Shown: positions 32,937 through 44,123, counted from the stretch's first letter. The stretch is DNA of 64,000 nucleotides from Flavobacterium xinjiangense (GCF_900142885.1 NZ_FRCL01000001.1:62001-126000); one strand, 5' to 3'. A program made the numbers and translations. Notes: generated by a model not told the origin, from the sequence alone.

Positions 32937-35900
32937 ATGAAAGAAAGTTATTTATTCAAAAATACGGGTTCTGCAAAATCTACAGCGAATCTACCTATTA
33001 ATTCTTCTTCAATTGTTGCAAAAAACAAGCAAAATAATTTCCACTCTATAATTTCCTTTTTAAGCTTGCTGTTGCTGTTTTTCTTAGGAAATAATATGCA
33101 TTCACAAACAACATTAGTATTTACTTCTAATTCAACATGGACCTGTCCCGCTGGAGTTACTTCGATAACAGTAGAGGCTTGGGGCGCAGGAGCAGGAGGA
33201 CGAACCGGCGGCTCCAATAAAGGTTACACAGGTGGTGGTGGTGGTGGTGGCGCGTACGCTATACTAAATACAGTAAGCGTAACACCCGGAACTACATACA
33301 CCCTTACTGTTGGCGGTATAAGCGGAGATGACACTGCAGGTAGTGCTTCAACTGCCGTATTTGGTTTAAAAACTATTAAAGCGGCAGGCGGTTCGATTGG
33401 AGCTGTTCCTGGTCTTAATGCCGCGGGAGGAGCTGGAGGTACAGTGGCTGCAAGTATTGGAGATTTTTTGTTTCCGGGCGGGAATGGAGGAAATAGTAAA
33501 GGAACAACAGCTACTGGCGGTAGTGGCGCAGGTGGTGGTGGCGGTAGTGGTGCGGGAAGTACTGGCCCTGGCAACGATGGGGCCACACCAACTAACAATT
33601 CTACTGGTGGTAATGGAGGCGCTTTAGTTAATAATTTTGGTGGTGCAGGAGGTAAGGGAGCAAATGATGGCAACTCAGGCACAAATGCATCTACCACAGG
33701 TTATGGCGGCGGTGGTGGTGGTGGTGGTGATAAAAATGGTGCTGCTTATGCACTTATTGGTGGTTCGGGTCAGAATGGCGCCATTATTATTACATTATTA
33801 TTAGGAAATGGACCTGGCGGCGTTACCTCTAATTTACAATTATGGCTTCGGTCGGACTTATTAGATGGAACCACAACAGTTGCTGATAACAGTCCCGTAA
33901 CAACTTGGAAAACACAAGCTCTGGGCGACAATGCTACCAAGCCTGCTGCAACTGGCGCTCCAATATATAAAAATAATGCAAGTGCTAACCTAAACTTCAA
34001 CTCCGTTGTAGATTTTACAAATGATAACACCACTGCAACTAATAACTATCTGGACAACGATCCAAATCGACAATATTTAAAAGGCTCATCTGCTTTCTAT
34101 AATCAGGATATTTTTGTAGTTATGATACCTAATGTTCCCATTACTTCATTGTCAAGACGAATGGATATTTTTTGTGGTGATAGGAACTCTGCTGTTCTGG
34201 AACCAGATTTAACAGGACTTGGTTTTGGCGATTATACCGGGAGATTTAATAATGAAGTATTAACTTATGCAATAGGACCAACAGGTGGTGTTGGAATTGG
34301 ATATGGTGTTGCACATCAAAGCACAACAGCGTCCTATAGTTCTGCAGGAATTATAAATGCGAGACTTAATTTAGCCAGTAATGCCGAAGAGCTATACTAT
34401 AATGCAAATATTGTAGGTAATGCTACCTCAGATCTCCCTTCATTTGTAAATGTCAACAATAGCAAATACTGGATTGGAAGAAGCGAAGGTATTGACGGAA
34501 GTTTAAACGGAAAAGTCGCGGAAGTCATTACGTATAGTTCACGAACCACAGACACACAGAGGAGTAATATTCGCAGTTATTTAGCCATAAAATATGGAAT
34601 AACCCTTGCACCAGATTTAATTACTGGTGCAGGTACAACAAACTACACCAACTCGGCAGGAACCACTATTTGGGACGCTGCTGCAACCGGATATAATTAC
34701 GACATTGCTGGGATTGGTAGAGATGATATCACAAAATTAACCCAGAGACAATCGAAAAGTATCAATACAACTGATGATATTACCATCGGTTTAGGAACGA
34801 TTGCCACAACCAATACGGCAAATACCAACAACTTTGATACCGACAAAAAATTCTTAGTATGGGGAAATAACAAAGATGCATTGACAGCTCAATCTGTTTA
34901 TGTCAATATAAGTTCTGGAATTACTACACCAGCGGCATTAATAACAGATGTAAGTTTTAAAACAATTATAAGAAAATGGAAAGTCGTTGAAACAGGAGGA
35001 GATGTATCTGTTTGTAAAATCTCAATTCCTACAAGTATGCTTGCTACTACAAATGTAGCTGCAGATCCTGGAGAGTATAGGATGTTCATTTCAAGCACTG
35101 CTACTTTTGACACTAATTCGGCATCAGTGATAATGACGGCAAATGGATCTAATCTGGAAACTACCTATAATTTTGATGGGATTAAATACATCACTTTTGG
35201 TTTTGTACCGGAGAAAACTTTTGAAAGATGTATAAAGTTTGATGGTATTAATGATTATCTGGATTCCGGAAATGTATTAGATCTCAATACTTCATTCACA
35301 GTTTCGGCTTGGGTGAACTGCACTGAAGCAAACAAAACCATACTTTCAAAAAGAAACAGCGCATTTACGCAAGGATATGATTTAAGTATCAACAGTGCTG
35401 GAAAAGCGGAAATGAGCTGGTTTGTTAGTGGAGTAAAAAAAACCATCACTTCAAGTGCAGTAATTCCATTAGGAATCTGGCATCATATAGGACTAACTTT
35501 TGACGGTACAACTGCAAAAATGTATATCGATGGTATAAATAAAATAAGTTCTCCCTTAGCCGGAATCCCAACAGCAACAACAAACTCTTTCCTGATTGCT
35601 GCTGCAGACGGCTTACCTCCAGCCGCTTTTTTCAAAGGATCTATTGATGAAGTACGTATTTGGAAAATAGCACTTACTGATGCACAATTTCGTTACGTGA
35701 TGAATCAGGAAATAGTAAGTAATACCGCCTTTACTAATGGAGTTGTAGTGCCAAATACGATAACATTAAATGACATAAGTAGCATTCTATGGACAAACTT
35801 GAATGCCTATTATCCCATGTCTACGTATTCCTTTATTAATGCCAAAGATAAATCTGGTTATGGTTTAACAGCAGCTTTAAAAAATATAAATACTGTTGAC

Positions 35901-37859
35901 TTGCAAACCGCTCCGTTACCCTATGAATCAGCTTCAAGTGGAAATTGGGAGACTCCTGGGATATGGAAAAATTACACATTGCAAGAGCCACCTCATAGTG
36001 CTTCAATAGAGAACCCTCCTACTACCAGTTCATCTAGTGCACCACCGCCAATTGGATTACCTAGTCCGGTAACAATTGAATGGAATATTATAAAAATTAA
36101 AAATTCCCATACAGTAACTTCGGTAGGAAATAAACAGGTTTTAGGATTATTTATTGAACCAACTGCAAATTTAATAGCAACGACCAGTGGAGGATCACAA
36201 ACTGACGGTACAAAAATCGAAGTTTCTCATTATTTGAAATTAGATGGAAAAATTGATTTAGTGGGAAGATCACAATTGGTACAAACTGAAAGCAGCGATT
36301 TAGATCCAACCAGCGCTGGCTCAATAGAAAGAGACCAACAAGGGCAAGCCAATAAATTCAATTACAATTATTGGAGTTCACCTGTAGGGGCAATCAGCTC
36401 CACTACTAATAATAATGCATTTACGGTGGCAGGAGTTTTAAGAGACGGTACGACGCCTGCTACACCAGTTGCAATCAATTGGGTTTCCGGGTATAATGGA
36501 GCACTCGGATCACCAATTAGCTTAGCTGGCTATTGGATTTATAAATTTGACAACTTAGCTAATGATTATGCAAATTGGACTCAAATAGGAGAAAATGGCA
36601 CACTTCAAGCGGGGAAAGGATTTACTTTGAAAGGACCTGGAACTACTGGAAACCAAAATCTTACCTTTACAGGAAAACCAAATAACGGACCAATTACTAA
36701 TACGGTATCTAAAGATCAATTACTATTGATAGGAAATCCATACCCTTCTGCAATAGATGCAGATCAATTTATTAATGATAATATTGGATCTTTAGATGTT
36801 ACAACAACCAACCCAACTATTGATGGCGCACTCTATTTTTGGGAACACTATTCAACAAATAATACCCATAATTTGGGAGGATATCAAGGAGGATACGCTA
36901 TTCGAAATTTAGCTGGTGGTGTTGCTTCAAGTTCAACAGGAATCGATTACATAAGCGGATCAGGGACTACCTCAAAACTGAAAGATCCACAAAAATATAT
37001 CCCCGTTGGACAAGGTTTCTTCGTCTTTGGAAATGCCAGCGGTGGGAACGTGGTTTTCAAAAACAGTCAAAGAGCTTTTATTAAAGAAGAAAATGCAGCT
37101 TCTCAAACTACGTATAGAGTTCCAGTTACTCCTAAAGGTTTAGACCATTGGACAGATAACAGTGATGATCCAATAGTAAAAGATACACATAAAAAACTTC
37201 GTTTAGGCTATAATTCTTACAATGAAACTTTCCATAGGCAAGTCTTGTTAGCCTTTATGGATGAAAAAGCAAATAGCGAGATGAATGCCGGTTATGATGC
37301 GTATAACATTGATGATTCACCAAGCGACATGTACTTCTTAAACGGAGAAAATGAACTAGCTATTCAAGGAGAAGGTTATTTTGATGAAACAAACTCCTAC
37401 CCTATTGGCGTAAGATTAGAAACAGCGGGCAAGGTATCTTTTGGCATTGACGGATTAGAAAATTTTGATGGCAATCAAAACGTTTTCATTTATGATATAT
37501 CAGATGATAGCTATCATAATATAAAAAATACTTTGTATGAAATTGAACTTCCAGCGGGAACACTAGATGACCGGTTCTACCTGCGCTTCGTCGACAAAAA
37601 ACTAGGAACGGATGCATTTAATATATCCAAATTAGATGAGGCAATTGTGGTTGTCAATCAAAATGTCACTATTCAATCTTCGAATCAACTGATAAAAAAT
37701 ATCACGGTATTTGATTTAGCAGGAAGAAAAATTGACAGTTATAAAAAGGTTAATGCACTACGATATACATTGAGTCATTTAAACAAGACGAGCACCGGTT
37801 TGATTGTGAAAATCACTTTAGAAAACGACACTGTAATTTCCAAAAAAATAATATACTAA
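32937..37859 (+). CDS. Giant T9SS surface protein 1 (glycine-rich, LamG)
   Basis: A 1640-residue exported protein. A polar ~35-residue stretch precedes the signal helix (SIISFLSLLLLFFLG), with cleavage near MHSQ (residue 57). A glycine-rich domain follows (about 60-285), then a concanavalin-like region (about 290-740, with LWLRSDLL, YLAIKYGITL, FLVWGNN and TWKVVET-like blocks), a LamG domain (about 765-930: TFSVSAW-type strand, WHHIGLTFDGTTAKMYIDG, GSIDEVRIW), and a C-terminal module with YWSSPVG, GKGFTLKG, GNPYPSAIDADQF and PVGQGFFV. The last ~70 residues are a T9SS type C-like sorting signal. Likely an adhesin; no enzymatic motif was seen. Confidence 0.85.
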   Translation: MKESYLFKNTGSAKSTANLPINSSSIVAKNKQNNFHSIISFLSLLLLFFLGNNMHSQTTLVFTSNSTWTCPAGVTSITVEAWGAGAGGRTGGSNKGYTGGGGGGGAYAILNTVSVTPGTTYTLTVGGISGDDTAGSASTAVFGLKTIKAAGGSIGAVPGLNAAGGAGGTVAASIGDFLFPGGNGGNSKGTTATGGSGAGGGGGSGAGSTGPGNDGATPTNNSTGGNGGALVNNFGGAGGKGANDGNSGTNASTTGYGGGGGGGGDKNGAAYALIGGSGQNGAIIITLLLGNGPGGVTSNLQLWLRSDLLDGTTTVADNSPVTTWKTQALGDNATKPAATGAPIYKNNASANLNFNSVVDFTNDNTTATNNYLDNDPNRQYLKGSSAFYNQDIFVVMIPNVPITSLSRRMDIFCGDRNSAVLEPDLTGLGFGDYTGRFNNEVLTYAIGPTGGVGIGYGVAHQSTTASYSSAGIINARLNLASNAEELYYNANIVGNATSDLPSFVNVNNSKYWIGRSEGIDGSLNGKVAEVITYSSRTTDTQRSNIRSYLAIKYGITLAPDLITGAGTTNYTNSAGTTIWDAAATGYNYDIAGIGRDDITKLTQRQSKSINTTDDITIGLGTIATTNTANTNNFDTDKKFLVWGNNKDALTAQSVYVNISSGITTPAALITDVSFKTIIRKWKVVETGGDVSVCKISIPTSMLATTNVAADPGEYRMFISSTATFDTNSASVIMTANGSNLETTYNFDGIKYITFGFVPEKTFERCIKFDGINDYLDSGNVLDLNTSFTVSAWVNCTEANKTILSKRNSAFTQGYDLSINSAGKAEMSWFVSGVKKTITSSAVIPLGIWHHIGLTFDGTTAKMYIDGINKISSPLAGIPTATTNSFLIAAADGLPPAAFFKGSIDEVRIWKIALTDAQFRYVMNQEIVSNTAFTNGVVVPNTITLNDISSILWTNLNAYYPMSTYSFINAKDKSGYGLTAALKNINTVDLQTAPLPYESASSGNWETPGIWKNYTLQEPPHSASIENPPTTSSSSAPPPIGLPSPVTIEWNIIKIKNSHTVTSVGNKQVLGLFIEPTANLIATTSGGSQTDGTKIEVSHYLKLDGKIDLVGRSQLVQTESSDLDPTSAGSIERDQQGQANKFNYNYWSSPVGAISSTTNNNAFTVAGVLRDGTTPATPVAINWVSGYNGALGSPISLAGYWIYKFDNLANDYANWTQIGENGTLQAGKGFTLKGPGTTGNQNLTFTGKPNNGPITNTVSKDQLLLIGNPYPSAIDADQFINDNIGSLDVTTTNPTIDGALYFWEHYSTNNTHNLGGYQGGYAIRNLAGGVASSSTGIDYISGSGTTSKLKDPQKYIPVGQGFFVFGNASGGNVVFKNSQRAFIKEENAASQTTYRVPVTPKGLDHWTDNSDDPIVKDTHKKLRLGYNSYNETFHRQVLLAFMDEKANSEMNAGYDAYNIDDSPSDMYFLNGENELAIQGEGYFDETNSYPIGVRLETAGKVSFGIDGLENFDGNQNVFIYDISDDSYHNIKNTLYEIELPAGTLDDRFYLRFVDKKLGTDAFNISKLDEAIVVVNQNVTIQSSNQLIKNITVFDLAGRKIDSYKKVNALRYTLSHLNKTSTGLIVKITLENDTVISKKIIY

Positions 37860-37880
37860 TAAATCACTTTTAACAGTAAA

Positions 37881-37909
37881 AGCCACTCCTAACCGAGTGG
37901 TTTTTTTTT
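37881..37909 (+). terminator. Terminator of surface protein gene 1
   Basis: CCACTC (37883-37888) and GAGTGG (37895-37900) form a stem followed by nine T. Almost the same hairpin follows each of the other two surface protein genes. Confidence 0.85.
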
Positions 37910-38423
37910 GGAAAAATTTGAAAGCAATTGATACAATTATATTTAGATTAAAAACGAGAACGGAGTCCTTCTTATTGCTATTATAGAACTGATGTCAACA
38001 GAATCAAAAAACAAACGGGCTTTTCTTTGTATCAAATGTTTAGCACCAATTAAAATTTATCAATTTAATACTACTAAAATTTTTCTGTTTAGTAAAAAAC
38101 TTAAATCATTTATTTCGAGTTTAAAAACATCTACGTTTTGTATAATTTTACAGCGGATTCCCCAAAAAACCCATTAATGCAAGTAACAAATAAATTCATA
38201 TAAGGCGAATTTTCTGCTGTGTACCTGAAAACTTCCAAGAAGCACCCAATTTTGTACTATTTCATTAAAAAAACGACAATCCCTTCACTATCATCGACTA
38301 AACGTATAAAAAGTCAGATAAAGCACATGAATAATTTAACATTAATGACTCAAAATGTTATTTCGTAACAAAAAAAAATTATTTTTGCCACACCAAAACC
38401 AAAAATACCACAAACAATAACCT
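37910..38423 (+). promoter_or_regulatory. Leader and promoter region of surface protein 2
   Basis: No convincing gene is seen; a 61-codon frame at 37992 has no support. A -7 element TATTTTTG lies at 38380-38387, 37 bp before the ATG. A dyad TAACATT-N10-AATGTTA (38337-38360) lies just upstream and could be an operator. Part of the stretch aligns with the leader of surface protein 1. Confidence 0.45.
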
Positions 38424-41400
38424 ATGGAAGAACATTACTTAGTCAACAATACCGATTCCCCTAATCGTACAGTGAATCTTGATATTAATTCTTCCTCAAA
38501 TATTGTCAAAAAGAAGCACTATAAAACCCAATCTATAATTTCATTTTTAAGTTTGCTGCTGATGTTTTTCTTTACAGGGAAAATATCTGCGCAAACCACG
38601 TCAACATATACAGCTTCAGGAAATTGGGTTTGTCCGCAAGGCGTTACTTCAGTTACAGTTGAAGCTTGGGGTGGAGGAGGAAAAGGAGGCGACAGTTCAG
38701 GAGGATCAGGAGCTTCATCTGGAGGTGGAGGTGGTGCTTATGCTAAAAAAAATTCAATAGCTGTTACACCAGGAAGCACCTACACCGTTAATGTTGGATT
38801 AGGCGGGAATTATTTATCAACTGCAAGTGGTGGAGATTCATATTTTAATAATGCAACGACAGTAAAAGCTGCTGGAGGGAGTGCTCCTGGGGTTAATGCT
38901 GTCTCAGGAGCCTTGGGTGGTTTAGTTGCGAGCTCAATTGGAGATATAATTTATAGAGGTGGAAACGGTGGGAATTCTCCTTCTAGTAACTCGGGTGCAG
39001 GAGGAGGAGGAGCAGGTACAACTGGAAATGGAGGTGACGCAAATTTAACTACAGCAGGTACTGGAACAACTTCGGGTGGTGGAAATGGTGGAAGTGGAGT
39101 TACAAGTGGAAATGGAGCTTATAATGCTGCAATAATTGGTGGTGGTGGTGGTGGTGCTAAAGGAAATGGATATGCTGGTGGAGATGGAGCTCGAGGGGAA
39201 ATTAGAATAACTTTCACCTGCCCTAGCGAAACCGCCAATGCAGGCTCAGACCAGCCTCTTGGTTGCGGCGTAACTACAACAACATTAACAGGGAATGCAC
39301 CATCTAGTGCAGGGCTAATAGGTACTTGGACATTAGCTTCAGGAACTGCAACTATAACAACCCCAAGTTCTCCTACGTCTGGAGTAACAGGATTAGCAAG
39401 TTCAGGAACTGCTACATTAAGATGGACAATAAATAATGGCTTATGTGGCACAACAACTGACGATGTGATTATTACCACAAAAAGTACGTCTGCAATAACA
39501 ACTAATCCTAGTAACTCAACCATAGCAGCAGGTGCAAACACTTCATTTTCAACTACAGCATCAAACAGCCCCACAAGTTACATCTGGGAATTAAGCACTG
39601 ATGGAGGTACAATATGGTCAACCGTTTCTAATGGTGGCGTTTATACAAATGCTACTACAGCCACTTTGAACATTACAAATGCTTCTATTGGCATGAACAA
39701 CTATAGATACAGAGCCAAGGTAACAAATTCATGTGGCACGTCAGCGGCATCTACCTCGGCAACGCTAACGGTTACATTATCTTATTGCACATCAAGTGGA
39801 TCAACATCCGCAAATGGAATAACAGGGGTTGATTTCAACACGATAAGCAATACCGGAACTGCAGTTAATGTGGCTTATTCTAATTATACAGCAATCAGCA
39901 CGACACTTACCAAAGGAAATTCATATAATCTTAACGTAAATATCAATACTGGAGGTAATTTCACAAATTATCAATCCGCTTGGATAGACTGGAATGGTAA
40001 TGGAAGCTTTACTGATCCAGGCGAATTTTATAATTTGGGTACAGCAAAAAACGTTACAAATGGACTTTCTAGTTTAACTCCCTACCCAATTACCGTTCCA
40101 CTAGGCGCTGCAACTGCATCTGTGAGAATGCGAATTCAGTCAAAGTACGACTCTTCTACGACGGGATCTTGTAGTACTGGATTCGATGGCGAAGTCGAAG
40201 ACTATACTATAAATATAATTTCAAATCCTGCTGTTTGCACAACTCCAACTTCCCAGCCAACAGCTTTGACTTTATCCCCAAACGGCACATCCATTTCAGG
40301 TTTTTTTACAGCAGCAAGCTCTAACCCAAGTAATTATCTAATAGTTGTCAGCACTTCAGCAGTAGCTCCTACTCCTTCAAATGGAACGGTATATACTATA
40401 GGCGGAACTGTGGGAGCTGGATATACAGTTGTGGATACAGACGACAACACGACTTTCCTTGCAAACGGTCTTACACCAAATACCGCCTACTATATATATA
40501 TTTATTCATTTAACGGCGTTTGCACAGGTGGACCATTATACAATAGTTCATCTCCCTTAAACGGAACCACTACAACACTTAATAATATTTATTGCACACC
40601 ATCGTCCGTGTTTTCCAGCACCTATATTTCCGGAATTACTTCTATAGGTACGTTAAATGACATTTCAAATGCGCCAACAGGCTTCTCTCCAAATGGGTAC
40701 GGGAACTATACGGCAATAACGATTGCCAAGCAAATTCCCGGCGGCGGTATTAATATCAACATCAATTTAGCAGGAGCGGCAGGACAGTTTGTTAGAGCTT
40801 ATGTAGACTGGAACAATGATGGCGATTTTATTGATGCCCTTGAACAAGTTTACAGCACAGCAACTACCGCAACTGGCGATACTTCCTTTGGTTTTGTTGT
40901 TGCAGGAACACAAGCGTCAGGCAACTACAGAATGAGAATTAGAACCAAAAGTTATAACGAAGATAGCACTATAGATCCATGTACAACTAATTTTTTAACT
41001 GGTGAAACAGAAGATTACACGATAAACATTCAGGCTGACTGTCTTCAAAAAATCACAAGCTGGACAGACGGCGAAGCATGTGGTCCAACAAGTACCGTCA
41101 ATCTTTCTGCAGTATCCGCTGGGGCAACAGGATTCAGGTGGTATACAGCCGAAACTGGAGGAATTCTACTTGCAACGACCGCAACAGGAAATTGGACTAC
41201 AGCTCCAATAAGTGTCACTACTACATTTTATGTCACAGCATATAATGGAACTTGTGAATCACTATATAGAGTACCAGTTATAGCAACAATTAAGTCTACT
41301 TCAAGCATAGCACTAACACCTTCTGTTCCGACAGTTTGTGGCGAAAACAATATTGTAGAAGTTATTGCAAAAGGTGATGTAGTTATTGAAAATTTATTAC

Positions 41401-43886
41401 TACAAAATTTCGAGAGTGGAATTGCTGGATTTACAATTACAACCCCTACTAATACAAGTGGAGGCGCAGACACACCTTGGAGTATTAAAACTAGTCCCTA
41501 TCTGCCCAGTACGACATCGGTATGGAAACCAGCAATAAATTCAAGCTCGCCAGCAACTACAAATAACAAATTTGCTTTTACAACTTCCGATTATAGTGGT
41601 TCAAACATTGAAACAAGACTAACAACTCCTATAATAAATGCATCCGTATACACTGATTTGACACTTAATTTTGACCATTATTACTCTTATTATTCAGCGG
41701 ACAGTGGTTCTATTGAGGTATCAACTGACGGCGGTACAACTTGGATAACTCCAGCTATAGCAACATATAATAGCGATTTAGGTTCTGCTTCTAAATTCAA
41801 AAACGAAACTGTTAATTTTTCAGCATACGCAGGTCAATCAAATCTTAGATTTCGTTTTACCTACAAAGGAACTTGGGACGATGGATGGGCAATTGATAAT
41901 ATTAGACTCTATGGAACTAAACCTTTAAACACAACTTTTTCTTGGAGCGGAGGAACCGTCGATGCCTATCTTGATTTAGCTTGTTCAACTGCCTATACAA
42001 ATCAGGCTGTTACTACTATATATATCAAACCAACTAGTACACAATTGTCCGCAACATCATGGTCATTTACCGCTAGCGCAACTCTTTCTAACGGCTGTCC
42101 TGTTTCAAAACTAGTTACTATTTACAACAAAACTAAACAGTGGCTAGGTACCACTTCTAATTGGGACGATGCTAACAACTGGAAACCGGTAGGAGTTCCT
42201 GATTTAACAAATTGTGTTTTCATACCTAACACATCTGTAATTCCTGGTGGTAACTATAATGCTCTTGCTAAAAACCTTACGGTTAAATCAACCGGTAATT
42301 TAGAGCTTCTTTCCACAAGTAACTTAACCGTTTCAGAATGGGTTAATGTTAACACTAGTGGAGTTTTTAACATAAGAGACAAAGCTAGTCTAATACAAAT
42401 TAATAATGTTGCTAATACAGGAAGTGTAAATATCCAAAGAACTACCCGCGCCTTATCTAAACTAGATTATACCTATTGGAGTTCGCCTGTAGCAGGTTTT
42501 ACTTTAGGAGGATTTTCTTCTTTCAATTCGTATATGTATTCCTGGATTCCAACAGTTTCAGGTAATAGCGGTAACTGGAACCCGGAAAACGACTCCAGTA
42601 TTATGAGTACTGGCAAAGGCTACATACTAAGGACTCCTTGGGGACATACAGACGGCACTACCTATACCACAACCTTTATTGGTACTCCAAACAACGGTGA
42701 TATAACGACTTCAATATCAAAAGGTAACTTAAGCGGAACTGCTTCTACTTCAACTTTTGACGGTACTGACGAGAATGACGAATGGAACCTTATTGGAAAT
42801 CCATATCCTTCGGCACTTGATGCTGCAAAATTCTTAAATTTAGCAAGCAATGTGCCGGCTATAGGAGGAACAGTTTACTTATGGACACATAATTCACAAC
42901 CTAACGCTGCCACGATAGATCCATTTTATGGTGATTATGCATTGAATTACACTGACACTGATTATGCTGTTTTTAACACAACAGGAGGTACTGCTACAGC
43001 ACCAGCTTCTACCGGCGGATCTACGCCCACTGGCTACATAGCTTCTGGACAATCATTCTTCGTGAAAGCAGCAAATACAATGGCAAATGGGACTACTGCA
43101 ACAACAACTTTCAACAATAGTATGCGTGTTGGTGTAGAGGGGAAAAATAGCGATTTCTTTAAATTGACTAAAAACAATAAAGACGAAGCCATTCCAAAGA
43201 GCGTTACAGACATAGAAAGACATCGCATTTGGATAAACCTAACCAATAACTCAGGAGCTTTCAGTCAAACATTGGTTGGATATGTTCAGGATGCGACACA
43301 AGGATTAGACAGGAGTTTTGACGGAGAATCTTTGGGAGGAAACGATGTTAGCTTCTACTCTATTATACCGGAAGCGGAATTAACGATTCAAGGACGTGCG
43401 TTACCATTTGATGAAAACGATCTAGTTCCTTTAGGATATAATTCGGAAATTACTGGGGAACTATCAATTAGAATTGATCATATTGATGGTCTTTTCAACA
43501 CTCAAAACATCTATTTAGAAGATAAAGAACTGAGTGTAATTCATAATTTAAAACAAAAACCGTACGTTTTCAAAACAGAAAAAGGTGATTTTAACGATCG
43601 TTTCGTACTCCGATACAGCGACAAAACCTTAGGAACGAATACCTTTAACTTATCTAATTCTGATCTGGTAAATGTGATTGTTAATCAAGACGTGACCGTT
43701 CAATCTTCTAGCCAACTGATAAAAAACATTGTAGTATATGATTTATCAGGACGAAAAATTGATAGCTATAAAAAAGTAAATGCGCTAAAATATACCTTGA
43801 GTCATTTAAACAAAACGACAGCAGGCTTAATTGTAAAAATCACTTTAGACGATGATACACTAGTTTCCAAAAAAATAATATACTAA
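38424..43886 (+). CDS. Giant T9SS surface protein 2 (glycine-rich, GEVED)
   Basis: An 1820-residue exported protein closely related in both ends to its neighbours. After a long N-region and signal helix (cleavage near SAQ, residue 57) comes a glycine-rich domain (to ~265), an immunoglobulin-like stretch (about 340-450), and two GEVED domains (about 455-595 and 725-870), recognised by AWIDWNGNGSFTDPGE ... GEVEDYTINI and YVDWNNDGDFIDALE ... GETEDYTINI. A MAM-like segment (IETRLTTPIINASVYTDL, DDGWAIDNIRLYG) precedes the C-terminal module (YWSSPVAGF, GKGYILR, GNPYPSALDAAKFL, ASGQSFFVKA) and type C-like sorting signal. It lacks the LamG domain of proteins 1 and 3. Likely an adhesin. Confidence 0.85.
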   Translation: MEEHYLVNNTDSPNRTVNLDINSSSNIVKKKHYKTQSIISFLSLLLMFFFTGKISAQTTSTYTASGNWVCPQGVTSVTVEAWGGGGKGGDSSGGSGASSGGGGGAYAKKNSIAVTPGSTYTVNVGLGGNYLSTASGGDSYFNNATTVKAAGGSAPGVNAVSGALGGLVASSIGDIIYRGGNGGNSPSSNSGAGGGGAGTTGNGGDANLTTAGTGTTSGGGNGGSGVTSGNGAYNAAIIGGGGGGAKGNGYAGGDGARGEIRITFTCPSETANAGSDQPLGCGVTTTTLTGNAPSSAGLIGTWTLASGTATITTPSSPTSGVTGLASSGTATLRWTINNGLCGTTTDDVIITTKSTSAITTNPSNSTIAAGANTSFSTTASNSPTSYIWELSTDGGTIWSTVSNGGVYTNATTATLNITNASIGMNNYRYRAKVTNSCGTSAASTSATLTVTLSYCTSSGSTSANGITGVDFNTISNTGTAVNVAYSNYTAISTTLTKGNSYNLNVNINTGGNFTNYQSAWIDWNGNGSFTDPGEFYNLGTAKNVTNGLSSLTPYPITVPLGAATASVRMRIQSKYDSSTTGSCSTGFDGEVEDYTINIISNPAVCTTPTSQPTALTLSPNGTSISGFFTAASSNPSNYLIVVSTSAVAPTPSNGTVYTIGGTVGAGYTVVDTDDNTTFLANGLTPNTAYYIYIYSFNGVCTGGPLYNSSSPLNGTTTTLNNIYCTPSSVFSSTYISGITSIGTLNDISNAPTGFSPNGYGNYTAITIAKQIPGGGINININLAGAAGQFVRAYVDWNNDGDFIDALEQVYSTATTATGDTSFGFVVAGTQASGNYRMRIRTKSYNEDSTIDPCTTNFLTGETEDYTINIQADCLQKITSWTDGEACGPTSTVNLSAVSAGATGFRWYTAETGGILLATTATGNWTTAPISVTTTFYVTAYNGTCESLYRVPVIATIKSTSSIALTPSVPTVCGENNIVEVIAKGDVVIENLLLQNFESGIAGFTITTPTNTSGGADTPWSIKTSPYLPSTTSVWKPAINSSSPATTNNKFAFTTSDYSGSNIETRLTTPIINASVYTDLTLNFDHYYSYYSADSGSIEVSTDGGTTWITPAIATYNSDLGSASKFKNETVNFSAYAGQSNLRFRFTYKGTWDDGWAIDNIRLYGTKPLNTTFSWSGGTVDAYLDLACSTAYTNQAVTTIYIKPTSTQLSATSWSFTASATLSNGCPVSKLVTIYNKTKQWLGTTSNWDDANNWKPVGVPDLTNCVFIPNTSVIPGGNYNALAKNLTVKSTGNLELLSTSNLTVSEWVNVNTSGVFNIRDKASLIQINNVANTGSVNIQRTTRALSKLDYTYWSSPVAGFTLGGFSSFNSYMYSWIPTVSGNSGNWNPENDSSIMSTGKGYILRTPWGHTDGTTYTTTFIGTPNNGDITTSISKGNLSGTASTSTFDGTDENDEWNLIGNPYPSALDAAKFLNLASNVPAIGGTVYLWTHNSQPNAATIDPFYGDYALNYTDTDYAVFNTTGGTATAPASTGGSTPTGYIASGQSFFVKAANTMANGTTATTTFNNSMRVGVEGKNSDFFKLTKNNKDEAIPKSVTDIERHRIWINLTNNSGAFSQTLVGYVQDATQGLDRSFDGESLGGNDVSFYSIIPEAELTIQGRALPFDENDLVPLGYNSEITGELSIRIDHIDGLFNTQNIYLEDKELSVIHNLKQKPYVFKTEKGDFNDRFVLRYSDKTLGTNTFNLSNSDLVNVIVNQDVTVQSSSQLIKNIVVYDLSGRKIDSYKKVNALKYTLSHLNKTTAGLIVKITLDDDTLVSKKIIY

Positions 43887-43904
43887 TTTGCAAAACTTAA
43901 CTCT

Positions 43905-43935
43905 AAAAGCCACTCCTGACCGAGTGGCTTTTTTT
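43905..43935 (+). terminator. Terminator of surface protein gene 2
   Basis: GCCACTC (43909-43915) and GAGTGGC (43922-43928) form a 7-bp stem followed by T-rich sequence. It is the same hairpin as after the other two surface protein genes. Confidence 0.88.
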
Positions 43936-44123
43936 ATACCCAAATTTCATCCTTAACAACTTAATCCAAGACCTTAAGTACGCACTAAAATTAACACGAA
44001 TCTAATTTCAAATTAAAACAATTAAATAAAACCAATCCTATATTTTTTACGTAGGTATTTATATACAAGGAACACTGTTTTTTTTAAGACAAGCCGATAA
44101 AACTAAATACCACATAAATAAAT

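Noticed and set aside
33224..33697. Minus-strand proline-rich frame of 157 codons
   Set aside because: It is the antisense of glycine codons in the glycine-rich domain of surface protein 1; proline runs are the expected mirror.
33230..33740. CRISPR-like or tandem repeat array
   Set aside because: The repeats are GGT-rich codons within an open frame, with no spacer-repeat regularity.
37992..38177. Plus-strand frame of 61 codons between surface proteins 1 and 2
   Set aside because: No promoter, ribosome-binding context or similarity is visible, and the region aligns in part with a leader.
39119..39574. Minus-strand frame of 151 codons in surface protein gene 2
   Set aside because: Antisense of repeat-rich coding DNA, with no start context or motif.
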